Source of the DNA: Aquimarina megaterium XH134
Lineage (GTDB): Bacteria > Bacteroidota > Bacteroidia > Flavobacteriales > Flavobacteriaceae
DNA length: 64,000 bases
Direction of reading: 5' to 3'
Assembly: GCF_000520975.1 (NCBI RefSeq)
Contig: NZ_JACB01000005.1
Span: 62,001 to 126,000, forward strand
Shown: positions 34,709 to 44,550 of the stretch, one piece after another
Position numbering within the stretch: the stretch's first letter is position 1
Layout of the letters: every line of letters begins with the position of its first letter
Program-made: the position numbers and the translations under genes
The notes under the pieces: generated by a model
What the model was told of the DNA's origin: nothing
Databases searched by the model: none
Seen by the model: only the letters and a program-made list of their open reading frames with translations

Positions 34709-35815
34709 ATGTTTCAGAAATTAGAATATTCTTTCAGCTTAATTTTCCGTAAATTTAAGAATCAAAAATTAGGAACTTTACTATTTATCTTGGGCTTAAA
34801 AAAGGTTAAATACACTGTAATTTTAAAGATAGCACTGCTTGTCTCTGTACTTGTTAACCTGCCAAGGACGTTGTCATTATTTAAGTTGACAGATAAATTA
34901 ATAGAGTCTTTTACCGAGGTATCTATAAAAGACATTATCATACGTGTACTTTTTATTTTTATACTTTCGTTTTTAATACTTCAATTAAATGCCAATTGGA
35001 AAAATAAGTATGCAGAGTATTCTATCCTATTAAGAAGTAGTATAACAATAGTTCTTAATGCAATTATTTTTTTAGGAGTTGTTCAGTTATTTTTTATTGT
35101 ATATCCTCTATTTGTAGGAGAATTACTGTCTGGACCCGAGAAAGGATTGATCTATTTTATTTATTTTGTAGTCTTATTAATAACCCTTTTTATTGCTAGA
35201 ATTCTTAGATATCAGATCCTTCATCAAGAAGATCTTTTAGAAAATGAAAGACTAAAACAACAAAACCTTCAAAAGGAATTAACAGCATTAAAAAATCAAA
35301 TCAACCCTCATTTTCTTTTTAATTCTTTAAATTCTTTAAACTCAATTATTCGCGATAATAAAGAGGCCACAACTTTTGTAAACAAGTTATCTTATATGTA
35401 CAGATATATTTTGCAAAGTGGGGACAAAGATCTGGTTTCCTTAAAAGAAGAGTTGAAATTTTTGAGCAGCTATATTCATTTAATAAAAGCCAGGTATAGA
35501 GATCGATTTATGATTGATATTGCTATAGATGATATGTATTTGCAACAAGAAGTACCTCCATTAGCGTTACAGTTATTGGTAGAAAATGCAGTAAAACACA
35601 ATGAAATTTCAGAAGAAAACCCTTTGAAAGTTAGGGTTTTTTCTAAAGAAGAAGCGATTTGTGTCGAAAACATAATAAAACCAAGAACCTCTTTTGTAGA
35701 TAGTACTGGTAACGGACTAATGAATTTGGATAAGCGATATTTTTTGCTGAAAAAACAACACATTAGTATTAGTAATGCTAATAATGCATTTAGAGTAACA
35801 CTACCTTTAAGTTAA
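34709..35815 (+). CDS. LytS/YehU-type sensor histidine kinase
   Basis: A 368-residue membrane kinase. About four hydrophobic segments lie between residues 40 and 165; a coiled linker follows, then the His_kinase (PF06580) domain with phosphoacceptor H201 in QINPHFLFNSLNSL and an N-box (LLVENAVKHN) of the HATPase fold. No extracellular sensor domain is evident, so the signal is probably sensed in the membrane. Its partner is the LytTR response regulator 5 bases downstream. The C-terminal GNGLMNLDKRY is the expected G-box region. Transcription likely reads through the preceding terminator. Confidence 0.92.
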   Translation: MFQKLEYSFSLIFRKFKNQKLGTLLFILGLKKVKYTVILKIALLVSVLVNLPRTLSLFKLTDKLIESFTEVSIKDIIIRVLFIFILSFLILQLNANWKNKYAEYSILLRSSITIVLNAIIFLGVVQLFFIVYPLFVGELLSGPEKGLIYFIYFVVLLITLFIARILRYQILHQEDLLENERLKQQNLQKELTALKNQINPHFLFNSLNSLNSIIRDNKEATTFVNKLSYMYRYILQSGDKDLVSLKEELKFLSSYIHLIKARYRDRFMIDIAIDDMYLQQEVPPLALQLLVENAVKHNEISEENPLKVRVFSKEEAICVENIIKPRTSFVDSTGNGLMNLDKRYFLLKKQHISISNANNAFRVTLPLS

Positions 35816-35820
35816 ACCAT

Positions 35821-36582
35821 ATGAAAGTAGTACTAGTAGAAGACGAAATAGCAGCAAGTGATCATCTTACTTTTTTGCTCAACTCTATCAATTCTGATAT
35901 TGAAATTTTAAAAGTATTAGACTCTGTAAAATCGGTAATTGACTATTTTTCTGAACCCAATCGGGCAGAATTAATTTTTATGGATATTCATCTGGCAGAT
36001 GGAATTTCTTTTGAAATTTTTGATGAAATAGATATAAAAATCCCCATCATTTTTACAACAGCTTATGATCAATATGCTATCAAAGCATTTAAAGTAAATA
36101 GCATAGATTATTTGCTTAAACCTATAGATGAGGATGAATTAGCAGAAGCGTTGAAAAAGTTTAAAACTAAATCCGGAGAAAATGATGCTATGAATGCTCA
36201 AATGAGTGGAATGTTACAACTACTCCAAGCAAAAACAAAATCATATAAAACTACCTATTTGGTGCATCAAAGAGATGAATTAATTCCTGTTAATACAGAA
36301 AGAATAGCCTATTTCTATATTGATACAGGTGTAGTTAAAGCAATCACTATCGAAAATAAAACGTATATTATAGACAAGAAACTTGAGGATATAGAAGAGG
36401 AATTAAATCCCGAGAATTTTAATAGAGTTAATCGTCAATTTATAATTCAAAAAAATGCAATCTCGAATATTAAGCATTATTTCAATGGGAAGTTGATTAT
36501 AAATATAAGCCCAGTATCAAAAGAACGTATAGTTGTAAGTAAAGCCAAAGCCACAGAGTTTAAGAAATGGGTAAACTCATAG
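35821..36582 (+). CDS. LytTR-family response regulator
   Basis: A 253-residue regulator: receiver domain at residues 1-115 with phosphoacceptor D55 (IFMDIHLADG), and acidic pair E8-D9 early in the sequence, followed by a LytTR DNA-binding domain (about 145-250) with RIAYFYIDTGVV and NFNRVNRQFIIQKNAI. LytTR domains bind paired direct repeats about 21 bp apart on one face of the helix. Exactly such repeats precede three promoters 2.7-4.9 kb upstream, which makes them the first candidates for its targets. It forms a two-component pair with the kinase encoded 5 bases before. Confidence 0.93.
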   Translation: MKVVLVEDEIAASDHLTFLLNSINSDIEILKVLDSVKSVIDYFSEPNRAELIFMDIHLADGISFEIFDEIDIKIPIIFTTAYDQYAIKAFKVNSIDYLLKPIDEDELAEALKKFKTKSGENDAMNAQMSGMLQLLQAKTKSYKTTYLVHQRDELIPVNTERIAYFYIDTGVVKAITIENKTYIIDKKLEDIEEELNPENFNRVNRQFIIQKNAISNIKHYFNGKLIINISPVSKERIVVSKAKATEFKKWVNS

Positions 36583-36781
36583 TTATAAAATCAGAGATTC
36601 TTTTAAATCAAAATTTATAAATAAGAAACGAAATTATAATAGATACACCTGCTTTAGCGCTATCAAACCCCAAAATCAAAACATTGCTGTATTCATTAGA
36701 ATAGTTCTTAAAAAAACCTAAATTTATAAATCTGAAAATCTTTTTTCAGAGAATATAACATTAACCAACAAAACACAAATC

Positions 36782-37192
36782 ATGAGAATTACTATCACCG
36801 CAATACTTTTATTAATGTTTATATCTGTATCTGCACAAACACAAAAAGAGAAAGAGCAACCTGGAGAAAAAAATAAAACAGAAATATTTACCTCTGGCGA
36901 AAAAGACAACCTACAATTTTTCTTTAAAGAACAAGTAGATAAAATGAAGCTTTCAGAAGATTTAAGCAATGACTATTATGGTATTATCCTGTATTATTCT
37001 AATAAAATGGGACGTATAGGAAATAAGGATAAAGGATATACCGAAGCAGAGAAAAAAACAAAATTTGATGCTATGGTAATCCAACTCAATGATGAGGTTA
37101 AAGAGATCCTGACCAAGGAGCAATACCAAATGCATAAAGAAAACTATGGAAAAATCATCACCAGCGTATATAACAGAAAAGGCTGGAAATAA
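36782..37192 (+). CDS. Small secreted helical protein
   Basis: A 136-residue protein with a signal peptide (residues 1-18, ending VSAQ) and a mature, mostly helical chain. The second half (FDAMVIQLNDEVKEILTKEQYQMHKE) resembles the LTxxQ-type helices of periplasmic Spy/CpxP-like proteins in which 'L-T-x-x-Q' marks the turn; here the pattern is LTKEQ. The match is short, so this is a weak suggestion. It lies 62 bases before the TolC gene on the same strand and may be part of the efflux operon. Confidence 0.65.
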   Translation: MRITITAILLLMFISVSAQTQKEKEQPGEKNKTEIFTSGEKDNLQFFFKEQVDKMKLSEDLSNDYYGIILYYSNKMGRIGNKDKGYTEAEKKTKFDAMVIQLNDEVKEILTKEQYQMHKENYGKIITSVYNRKGWK

Positions 37193-37254
37193 GAATACAT
37201 TAAGCTTGTAAATATGAGCTTATGTCAACTATAATTACACATCATCTTATGTAT

Positions 37255-39597
37255 ATGAAAAAACTAAAGTTAGTATTTCTACTTGTTTTCATAAACCTAT
37301 TAGGGTATTCTCAAATCTCGAAAACAGTCACTATTGGTATTCTTGCAGATAAATCATCAGAAGAGACCCAGCCGTTATTAGCAAAACTACAGAATGAAAT
37401 AAAATCAGTAGTGGGGCGTGATGCAACTGTTGTTTTTAAAGAGGTGTTAGAAAACAGGTTTAATGTTGCCACAGCAAAAACCAACTATCAAACACTCCTA
37501 GATACTGATACCGATCTTATTCTGGCTTTCGGAGTTGTTAATACTATTGTACTATATCAGGAAAAAAATTACCCAAAACCTACTATTGTTTTTGGATCTG
37601 TAAATGGTGATTTTTATGACTTACCAGAAGGTCAGCAAACTTCAGAGATAGATAATATAACGTACCTTATCACTCCTTTTTCATATACAAAAGATCTGGA
37701 TGTCTTTAAATCACTATATGATTATAAAAAAGTAGGTATTGTAATCGATGAGGTGATTACAGATGTATTACCTGTTAAAGCATTGTTTGATGATTATTTT
37801 TCTAAAAAGGAATCTTCTTACACATTAATTCCGCTTAAAGATAAGGGAAATATTGAAGCAGATTTAGATGGTGTAGATGCTGTATATATAGCAGCGGGAT
37901 TTTATTTAAGTGATGATGAGTTTTCTAAATTAGTTACTACTGTTAATTTAAAAAAACTACCATCTTTCTCTGCCTATAATCAAGAGGATGTCGAGAAAGG
38001 AATTTTGGCTTCTAATCAGCCAGAAACCAATATAGATCAGTTTTTTAGGCGTATTGCTCTTAATGTAGAAGCAATAATAAATGGTACAAACCCCTCTAAG
38101 TTACCGATGTATGTAGAGTACAAAAATAAACTTTCGATAAATACCAATACAGCAAAACAGATTGGATTCCCATTGCGATATAGTCTTATAGCAAAAGCAG
38201 ATTTTATAGGGGAAGAAAAAAGAGTAACGTCAGATATTTCCTATTCGATTCTTGATATTATGAAAGGAGTGGTAGAGGAAAACCTTTCACTTGATGCAGA
38301 ACGAAAAAATATTGAGTTAAGCACGCAGGATGTAAAAACGGCAAAAAGCAGTTATTTACCAAATGTAACTGCCAATGCTACTGGTGTATATCTCGATCCT
38401 AAAGTAGCAGAGATTTCTAATGGTTCGAACCCAGAGTTTTCGACCTCAGGAAATATAGCTCTAGAGCAAGTGATTTATTCTGAAAGTGCAGGAGCCAATA
38501 TTACGATTCAGGAAAATTTGCAAAAAGCACAACAAGAAACCTATAATGCAGCCGAATTAGACGCCATCCTTAATGCTGCTGTAGCATATTTTAATGCCTT
38601 AATCCTGAAAACTAATTTACAGATTCAGAATCAAAACCTGCAAGTAACCAAAAAGAATCTGGAGCTTGCAGATCAAAACTTTACGGCAGGTGAGTCAGGA
38701 AAATCAGATGTGTTACGTTTTAGAAGTCAGTTAGCACAAAATACTCAGAGTTTGATTGATGCAGGTAATCAAATGCAACAGGCGTTTAATGCCATAAACC
38801 AATTAATGAATAATTCTATTTCAACAGAAATTGACATTGATGATGCAGAAATTTCACAAGGGTTATTTAAGAATTATAAGTATGAAGACTTTTTAGAGAT
38901 TCTTGATGACCCAAAACTAAGGCCTGCATTGATCGACTTTTTGGTTGAAGAAGCTAAGAGAAATGCTCCCGAATTAAAAAATATCAATTATAATGTTGAA
39001 GCTACCCAAAGAAACTATAGGCTAAATAATACAGGACGATTTATTCCTACGGTAGCATTGCAAGGTAAATATAGCCTTGCTATTTCAGAATCAGGGAAGG
39101 GTTCTACAGTACCTGTAGGAATCCCTACTGTACCAGACGGCACATACAATGTAGGGGTAAATGTATCACTACCTATTTTTAAGCAAAACCAACGAAATAT
39201 CAATAGGCAAACTGCAAGAATTCAGGAAGATCAGTTACTGATACAAAAAGGGAATGTGGAGTTGACTATTGAAAAAAACGTAAATGATATTTTATTAGAT
39301 ATGATCAATCAAATTGCCAATATCGAAATATCCAAGGTTTCAGAAGAAGCTGCAAGAGAGAGCCTGGATCTCACGCAAAATGCATATGCAGAAGGAGCTG
39401 TACCACTTATTCAGTTGATTGACGCACAAACCAATTACTTACAAACACAATTAGCTAGTGCAACAGCTAATTACAATTATTTATTAACTTCTATGCAGTT
39501 AGAAAGAGCCATTGGTTATTTTTTTCTAATGAATACAGAGGCGAGTAATCAGGATTTTATTCGAAGAATTAATGAATTTATATTAAGTAGGGAATAA
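37255..39597 (+). CDS. TolC-family outer-membrane protein with N-terminal substrate-binding domain
   Basis: A protein of about 780 residues. I use ATG 37255, which begins a normal signal peptide (MKKLKLVFLLVF, cut after GYSQ); an earlier ATG at 37222 would add 11 non-signal residues. Residues 25-320 are a two-lobed ABC substrate-binding-type domain (TVTIGILADKSSEETQPLL; DTDLILAFGVVNT; PTIVFGSVNGDF). From about 335 onward come two TolC helical-hairpin repeats (QDVKTAKSSYLPNVTA; NYNVEATQRNYRLNNTGRF). Ordinary TolC proteins have no such domain. It heads an RND efflux operon and could present a ligand to the pump or gate the channel. Confidence 0.85.
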   Translation: MKKLKLVFLLVFINLLGYSQISKTVTIGILADKSSEETQPLLAKLQNEIKSVVGRDATVVFKEVLENRFNVATAKTNYQTLLDTDTDLILAFGVVNTIVLYQEKNYPKPTIVFGSVNGDFYDLPEGQQTSEIDNITYLITPFSYTKDLDVFKSLYDYKKVGIVIDEVITDVLPVKALFDDYFSKKESSYTLIPLKDKGNIEADLDGVDAVYIAAGFYLSDDEFSKLVTTVNLKKLPSFSAYNQEDVEKGILASNQPETNIDQFFRRIALNVEAIINGTNPSKLPMYVEYKNKLSINTNTAKQIGFPLRYSLIAKADFIGEEKRVTSDISYSILDIMKGVVEENLSLDAERKNIELSTQDVKTAKSSYLPNVTANATGVYLDPKVAEISNGSNPEFSTSGNIALEQVIYSESAGANITIQENLQKAQQETYNAAELDAILNAAVAYFNALILKTNLQIQNQNLQVTKKNLELADQNFTAGESGKSDVLRFRSQLAQNTQSLIDAGNQMQQAFNAINQLMNNSISTEIDIDDAEISQGLFKNYKYEDFLEILDDPKLRPALIDFLVEEAKRNAPELKNINYNVEATQRNYRLNNTGRFIPTVALQGKYSLAISESGKGSTVPVGIPTVPDGTYNVGVNVSLPIFKQNQRNINRQTARIQEDQLLIQKGNVELTIEKNVNDILLDMINQIANIEISKVSEEAARESLDLTQNAYAEGAVPLIQLIDAQTNYLQTQLASATANYNYLLTSMQLERAIGYFFLMNTEASNQDFIRRINEFILSRE

Positions 39598-39632
39598 CTA
39601 TAAAACGATAACTGACTAATACACCATCAAGT

Positions 39633-40724
39633 ATGAAACTCACTAAATACATAATACTAGCAGTACTTACATCTCTGATGTTAAATGCCTGCAAAGATAA
39701 AGAAGTCGTAAAAGAAGAAATACTGCGCCCTGTACAATTTCAAGTTGTAGGTAGTTCTGATGCCCAGAAAATCAGAACTTTTAGTGGTATTGCCAAAGCA
39801 GGTGATGAGATCGAATTAAGTTTTAGGAGTAATGGGATAATTACAGCACTAAATATCAAAGTTGGACAGAAGGTAAATAAAGGGGATCTTATTGCGAAAT
39901 TAGACAATGTACAGGCTAACCTGGCGTATGAACAATCGGTTTCTGCACTAAACAGTGCGAAGTCTGCAATGAATACCGCAAAATCTAGTTTAGACCGTAT
40001 CAAGTCTTTGTATGAAAAAGGAAGTAATTCTTTGAGTGATTATGAAGCAGCAAAAAATTCATATCAAAACGCATTGGATCAATACGAGTCTGCAAAACGT
40101 AATAAAAGCATACAGCAATCACAGATTAGTTACGGATATATCAAAGCCCCGAAAGCAGGTATTATTGCAGCAAAGAATAGTCAACTTAATGAAAATGTAA
40201 GTGCTGGACAGGTAATTGCAATACTAAATGCGGGGGATCAAACTAATATTGAGGTTGGATTACCCGAAAATGTGATTAATAAAGTGCAATTAGGAATGAA
40301 CCCGGAGATTTCTTTCTCTGCTCTAACAGGAAAAATTTTTAGAGGCACTATTATCGAAATTTCACCTATTGTAAATGAGGACTCTGCAACATATCCTGTA
40401 AAAATAGATATTGCCGATGCAACAGAAGATATTAAACCTGGGATGACAGCAAATGTGACTTTTAATTTTGTAGATCCTCAAAGCAAAAATGATGCGGCGC
40501 TGGTTATTCCTGTAAAATCTGTTGGTGAAGATGGCGACGGTAATTTTGTATTTCTTATTGAATCTGAAGACGGAACCACAGGAATAGCAAAGAAACATCG
40601 TATAGAAATAGGAGAACTTACAACAAGTGGTTTTAAAATCAAAAACGGACTTACTGAAGGGCAAAAAATTGCTACAGCAGGACTACAAACCTTGTTGGAT
40701 GGTCAAAAGGTAAAATTACAATAA
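39633..40724 (+). CDS. RND efflux periplasmic adaptor (HlyD/MFP family) lipoprotein
   Basis: A 363-residue membrane-fusion protein, lipidated at C20 (SLMLNAC). It shows the expected order: barrel-sandwich half (GDEIELSFRSNGIITALNIKVGQKVNKGD in part), a helical hairpin of about 60 residues with heptads (QSVSALNSAKSAMNTAKSSL), the returning lipoyl half (GYIKAPKAGIIAAKNS), a beta barrel and a C-terminal membrane-proximal domain. It links the TolC-family protein encoded 35 bases upstream with the RND pump encoded 21 bases downstream, all in one operon. Confidence 0.92.
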   Translation: MKLTKYIILAVLTSLMLNACKDKEVVKEEILRPVQFQVVGSSDAQKIRTFSGIAKAGDEIELSFRSNGIITALNIKVGQKVNKGDLIAKLDNVQANLAYEQSVSALNSAKSAMNTAKSSLDRIKSLYEKGSNSLSDYEAAKNSYQNALDQYESAKRNKSIQQSQISYGYIKAPKAGIIAAKNSQLNENVSAGQVIAILNAGDQTNIEVGLPENVINKVQLGMNPEISFSALTGKIFRGTIIEISPIVNEDSATYPVKIDIADATEDIKPGMTANVTFNFVDPQSKNDAALVIPVKSVGEDGDGNFVFLIESEDGTTGIAKKHRIEIGELTTSGFKIKNGLTEGQKIATAGLQTLLDGQKVKLQ

Positions 40725-40745
40725 TCGATATCAAAAGAATCAACT

Positions 40746-43700
40746 ATGAATTTTGCTAAATTTTCTATAGAGAAAAACCGGGTTGCGTTAAGTATTCTTG
40801 CGGTAGTGATGATTATGGGGATGGTATTTTATGCCTCTCTTTCTCGGGATAGTATGCCTCCTTATACCATACGTATTGCTTCTATTGTTTCTTCATTTCC
40901 CGGGGCAAGCCCAGAGCGGGTAGAAGAATTGGTAACCGATAAAATTGAAAAAATAGCTCAGGAACTTCCAGAGTTAAAAAAGGTGACAAGTACTTCGCGT
41001 ACAGGACTGTCGGTAGTGAGTGTAGAATTAAAAATGGAAGTTACTCCAGAAGAGTTACAGCCTGTTTGGGATAGATTACGTCGAAAATTAGACGCTATTC
41101 AGGGATTGCCCAATAATGTAATTCCACAACTTAATGATGATGGAATAGGAGAGGTATTTGGAATTGCGGTTGGGATTACCAGTGATGGATATTCGTATGC
41201 AGCAATGAAAGAAAAAGCAGACGATCTTCGTGATGATTTGATTAAACTCGAAGATGCTGCAAAAGTAGAAATTAATGGAGCCCAGGAAGAACGCGTTTTT
41301 GTGAAATTTGACAATGCAAAACTTAAAGCATATGGGCTAACCTCAAGCAGTTTGCAAGGAATTATAAGTAGCACTAATATTTTAAATTCTGGAGGAGAAG
41401 TTAATATCGAAGAAGAGCGTATCATATTAGAACCCACGGGTAATTTTAATGCTATTGCAGATATCAGAAATATGTTGATTCCTATTGGTCAAAATGGTCA
41501 GGTAGTTACCTTAGGAGATATTACGACTATAGAAAAAGGATATATCAATCCTCCAAAACAAAAAGTACGAATTAATGGTAAAGATGCCATTTCTCTTCAT
41601 ATATCTTTAAAAGAAGGAAGAAATATTATCAAACTAGGAGAAGAAATAGATGTACTGTTGACCAAATGGCAAGAAAAACTTCCTGTAGGATTAGAAGTAG
41701 CCAGATTGGCATCAATTGATGAGTATATTGATCTTAAAATCAATGATTTTCTTGGGAACCTGTTACAATCTATTGCAATAGTACTTGCAGTGATGTTAAT
41801 CTTTTTAGGGTTTCGTACCGGGATGGTGATTGCCAGTTTGATTCCTATTGTAACCATTACGACTTTAATGGTTATGGGGCTTATCGATGTAGGACTTAAC
41901 CAAATTACCCTGGCGGCCTTAATTATGGCATTAGGGATGATGGTCGATAATGCTATTGTGGTTGCAGAATCCATTATGGTAAAAATGGAAGACGGTATCG
42001 ATGTAAAAAAAGCTGCTATTGATTCTTGTGCAGAGTTATTTATGCCGCTACTAATTTCTACATTAACAACGTCGGCGGCATTTCTTGCTTTCTTTATGGC
42101 AGAATCTGTAATGGGGGATATTATGGGACCTATTTTTGTGGTTATTACCATTGCACTATTATCCTCGTGGATAATTTCCTTAAGTATCATCACTTTGTTT
42201 TGTGTGTTCTTTCTTAAAATCAAAAAGAGAGAAGATGGAAAAGCTGGGTTTTTAGACAGAATGATCAATAGTCTAAAAACCAAATATAAAGATCTTATTT
42301 TATTAGCATTATCCTGGAAAAGATCCGTTTTAATAAGTATAGTCGCTTTATTCTTTTTATCGATCTATGGGTTTACAAAACTAGCATTTGTATTTTTTCC
42401 CGATAGTGATCGTAATATGATTACAATTGATATCAATTTACCTCAAGGAACTAAAATCGAAAGCACTACAGCAACAGTATTGACCATCGAGGATTATATA
42501 ACCAAAGCATTAAAAGTAACTTCAGAAAGGCCAGACGGGATCGTTGATTGGTCATCCTATATTGGCGAAGGCCCATCATCCTATGATCTTGGGTATAATG
42601 CAGATGAGCCTAATTCTAATTATGCTCATATTCTGGTAAACACCTCATCTTTTTTAGTGAATTCTGATATGGTAAAACAAATTGACGCATTTTGTTTCGA
42701 TACCTTTCCTAATGCCGATATTAAAGTAGGGTTTTTAGGATCAGGAGGAGGAGGTACTCCAATTGAAATAAAAGTATCTGGTGATAATCCGGATAAACTC
42801 GCTAGTATATCAGAAGAAATAAAAGCCAAACTGTTTAGCATTACAGGAACCAAAAATATCAAGGACGATTGGGGCCCAAAGGGCAAGAAGTTTGTAATTG
42901 ATATTGATCAAAACAAGGCACAAGCAGCAGGAATTACAAATCAAGATGTGGCTGTATCATTACAAACCGTTTTAGATGGTTTTCGAGCAGGAGAGTTTAG
43001 AGAAAAAGATAAATCGATTCCTATAATAATGACCAGTAATCAAGGAAAACAGCAATCACTGGCTTCTTTAGAAACATTAAATATATACGGGCAAAACTCG
43101 GGAAAAAGTGTTCCTTTATTACAGGTAGCTAATATTATTCCGCAATGGCAATATTCTAAAATCAAAAGATTAGATCTCACCCGTACTATTAACGTATCTA
43201 GTGAATTAACAGAAGATGGAAATGCTTCTGAGGTTACTAAAATTATGAAACCTTGGCTTGTCGAGGAACAATTAAAGTGGGGAGAGGAGTATACATATCA
43301 ACTTGGTGGTGATGCAGAGAATAGTGCCGAGAATATGGGAGCTGTTGCTAATTATTTACCACTATCTGCATTCATTATTGTAATGCTGTTAATTATTCAG
43401 TTCAATTCTTTTAGAAAAATGACAATGATTGTTACAACAATTCCTTTAGGAGTGATCGGTATGGTGATAGGGTTATTGATATTTGGTGTTCCTTTTGGAT
43501 TTATGGCATTCCTGGGTGTAATATCATTGGCCGGAATTGTAATCAATAATGCAATCGTATTGATTGATAGGATAGAGATCGAAGAAAATGAACTTCGCCG
43601 AAAACCACAAGATGCCATCATAGCAGCATGTTTACAACGTTTTAGGCCAATTTTGCTAGCAACATTTACAACAGTATTAGGATTGATACCATTATATCTG

Positions 43701-43856
43701 GGCGGAGGAGAAATGTGGGAACCTATGGCAGTTACCATTATGATAGGATTGCTATTTGGTACAATAATCACATTGTTATTTATTCCTGCGTTTTATAGCG
43801 TGTTGTATAAAATAGAGTATAAAGAGTATACCTTTAACGAAGAACTCCTTAAATAA
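40746..43856 (+). CDS. RND-family inner-membrane efflux pump
   Basis: A 1036-residue AcrB-type transporter: TM1, a porter/docking domain, TM2-6, a second periplasmic domain and TM8-12, the usual duplicated form. Its proton-relay helix reads GMMVDNAIVVAES. Relative to the AcrB pair of neighbouring aspartates (VDDAIV), the first Asp is kept and the second is Asn, a variant I associate with Bacteroidota pumps. The matching second-half helix carries NNAIVLIDR. The N-terminus (SIEKNRVALSIL) and the final EEL K-rich tail are standard. It works with the adaptor and TolC protein of the same operon. The substrate cannot be inferred. Confidence 0.92.
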   Translation: MNFAKFSIEKNRVALSILAVVMIMGMVFYASLSRDSMPPYTIRIASIVSSFPGASPERVEELVTDKIEKIAQELPELKKVTSTSRTGLSVVSVELKMEVTPEELQPVWDRLRRKLDAIQGLPNNVIPQLNDDGIGEVFGIAVGITSDGYSYAAMKEKADDLRDDLIKLEDAAKVEINGAQEERVFVKFDNAKLKAYGLTSSSLQGIISSTNILNSGGEVNIEEERIILEPTGNFNAIADIRNMLIPIGQNGQVVTLGDITTIEKGYINPPKQKVRINGKDAISLHISLKEGRNIIKLGEEIDVLLTKWQEKLPVGLEVARLASIDEYIDLKINDFLGNLLQSIAIVLAVMLIFLGFRTGMVIASLIPIVTITTLMVMGLIDVGLNQITLAALIMALGMMVDNAIVVAESIMVKMEDGIDVKKAAIDSCAELFMPLLISTLTTSAAFLAFFMAESVMGDIMGPIFVVITIALLSSWIISLSIITLFCVFFLKIKKREDGKAGFLDRMINSLKTKYKDLILLALSWKRSVLISIVALFFLSIYGFTKLAFVFFPDSDRNMITIDINLPQGTKIESTTATVLTIEDYITKALKVTSERPDGIVDWSSYIGEGPSSYDLGYNADEPNSNYAHILVNTSSFLVNSDMVKQIDAFCFDTFPNADIKVGFLGSGGGGTPIEIKVSGDNPDKLASISEEIKAKLFSITGTKNIKDDWGPKGKKFVIDIDQNKAQAAGITNQDVAVSLQTVLDGFRAGEFREKDKSIPIIMTSNQGKQQSLASLETLNIYGQNSGKSVPLLQVANIIPQWQYSKIKRLDLTRTINVSSELTEDGNASEVTKIMKPWLVEEQLKWGEEYTYQLGGDAENSAENMGAVANYLPLSAFIIVMLLIIQFNSFRKMTMIVTTIPLGVIGMVIGLLIFGVPFGFMAFLGVISLAGIVINNAIVLIDRIEIEENELRRKPQDAIIAACLQRFRPILLATFTTVLGLIPLYLGGGEMWEPMAVTIMIGLLFGTIITLLFIPAFYSVLYKIEYKEYTFNEELLK

Positions 43857-43859
43857 AGT

Positions 43860-44537
43860 ATGATAGAAAAGTTATACCCATATCGTTTTGAGATCTTCTT
43901 TTTTAGTCAGGTCACAATTCTTTTTGGATCATTAATAGTTCCATCTGCTATATTCGAAAATATTGTATCTCCCATTTTGTTTTTGATTAACCTTTTAGCT
44001 GGTATTTTACTACTGTCGACAAAGAAAAACCTGATGTGGTTTTTTGTAGTATTACTACTTGTTTCAGGTGTTGTTTTTGGTTCGAGCCTATTCGAAAACA
44101 GGAATGAGAAGTTTTTTAATTTTATAAGAATGATCACCTATTTTTTGTTTTATGTGGTGGTTACTTTCGAAATTATAATGCAAGTTTGGAAAGCTGAATT
44201 TGTCAATAAAAATGTGATCTTAGGCCTGATAAGTGGTTATGTCTCATTAGGACTTATTGGTTTTTTTATTTGTATAAGTATAGAAATGGCAGATCATGGT
44301 TCGTTTAAAGGATTGATGCTTGACAGTTCTAACCGTGGTGAGATGATTACAGAAGAACTAATGTATTACAGTTATATCACGATGTTAACTATTGGTTATG
44401 GGGATATAGTTCCGGTAACGAGTTTATCTAAAAAAGCAGCCATACTTATTGGATTAATTGGACAGTTTTATTTAGTGATTGTTACTGCCATTGTTGTAGG
44501 GAAATATATCAACCAGTTACACCGTAAAAAGGACTAG
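43860..44537 (+). CDS. Potassium-channel-like membrane protein
   Basis: A 225-residue protein with about five or six hydrophobic segments. The last two flank a pore loop with the K+ filter motif T177-I-G-Y-G-D182, followed by VPVTS, as in two-helix ion channels (Ion_trans_2). It has no RCK/TrkA regulatory domain, and its cytoplasmic tail is very short (INQLHRKKD). It begins only 3 bases after the RND pump stop, so it is translated with the efflux operon, which is unusual company for a channel. It converges on the SQR gene with 13 bases between. Confidence 0.85.
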   Translation: MIEKLYPYRFEIFFFSQVTILFGSLIVPSAIFENIVSPILFLINLLAGILLLSTKKNLMWFFVVLLLVSGVVFGSSLFENRNEKFFNFIRMITYFLFYVVVTFEIIMQVWKAEFVNKNVILGLISGYVSLGLIGFFICISIEMADHGSFKGLMLDSSNRGEMITEELMYYSYITMLTIGYGDIVPVTSLSKKAAILIGLIGQFYLVIVTAIVVGKYINQLHRKKD

Positions 44538-44550
44538 TTTATACAGATTG

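Noticed and set aside
36692..36696. TTCAT upstream of the 36782 gene as a LytTR box
   Set aside because: No second copy at 21 bp, and the nearest -7-like box (36719) is 23 bp away, not 35.
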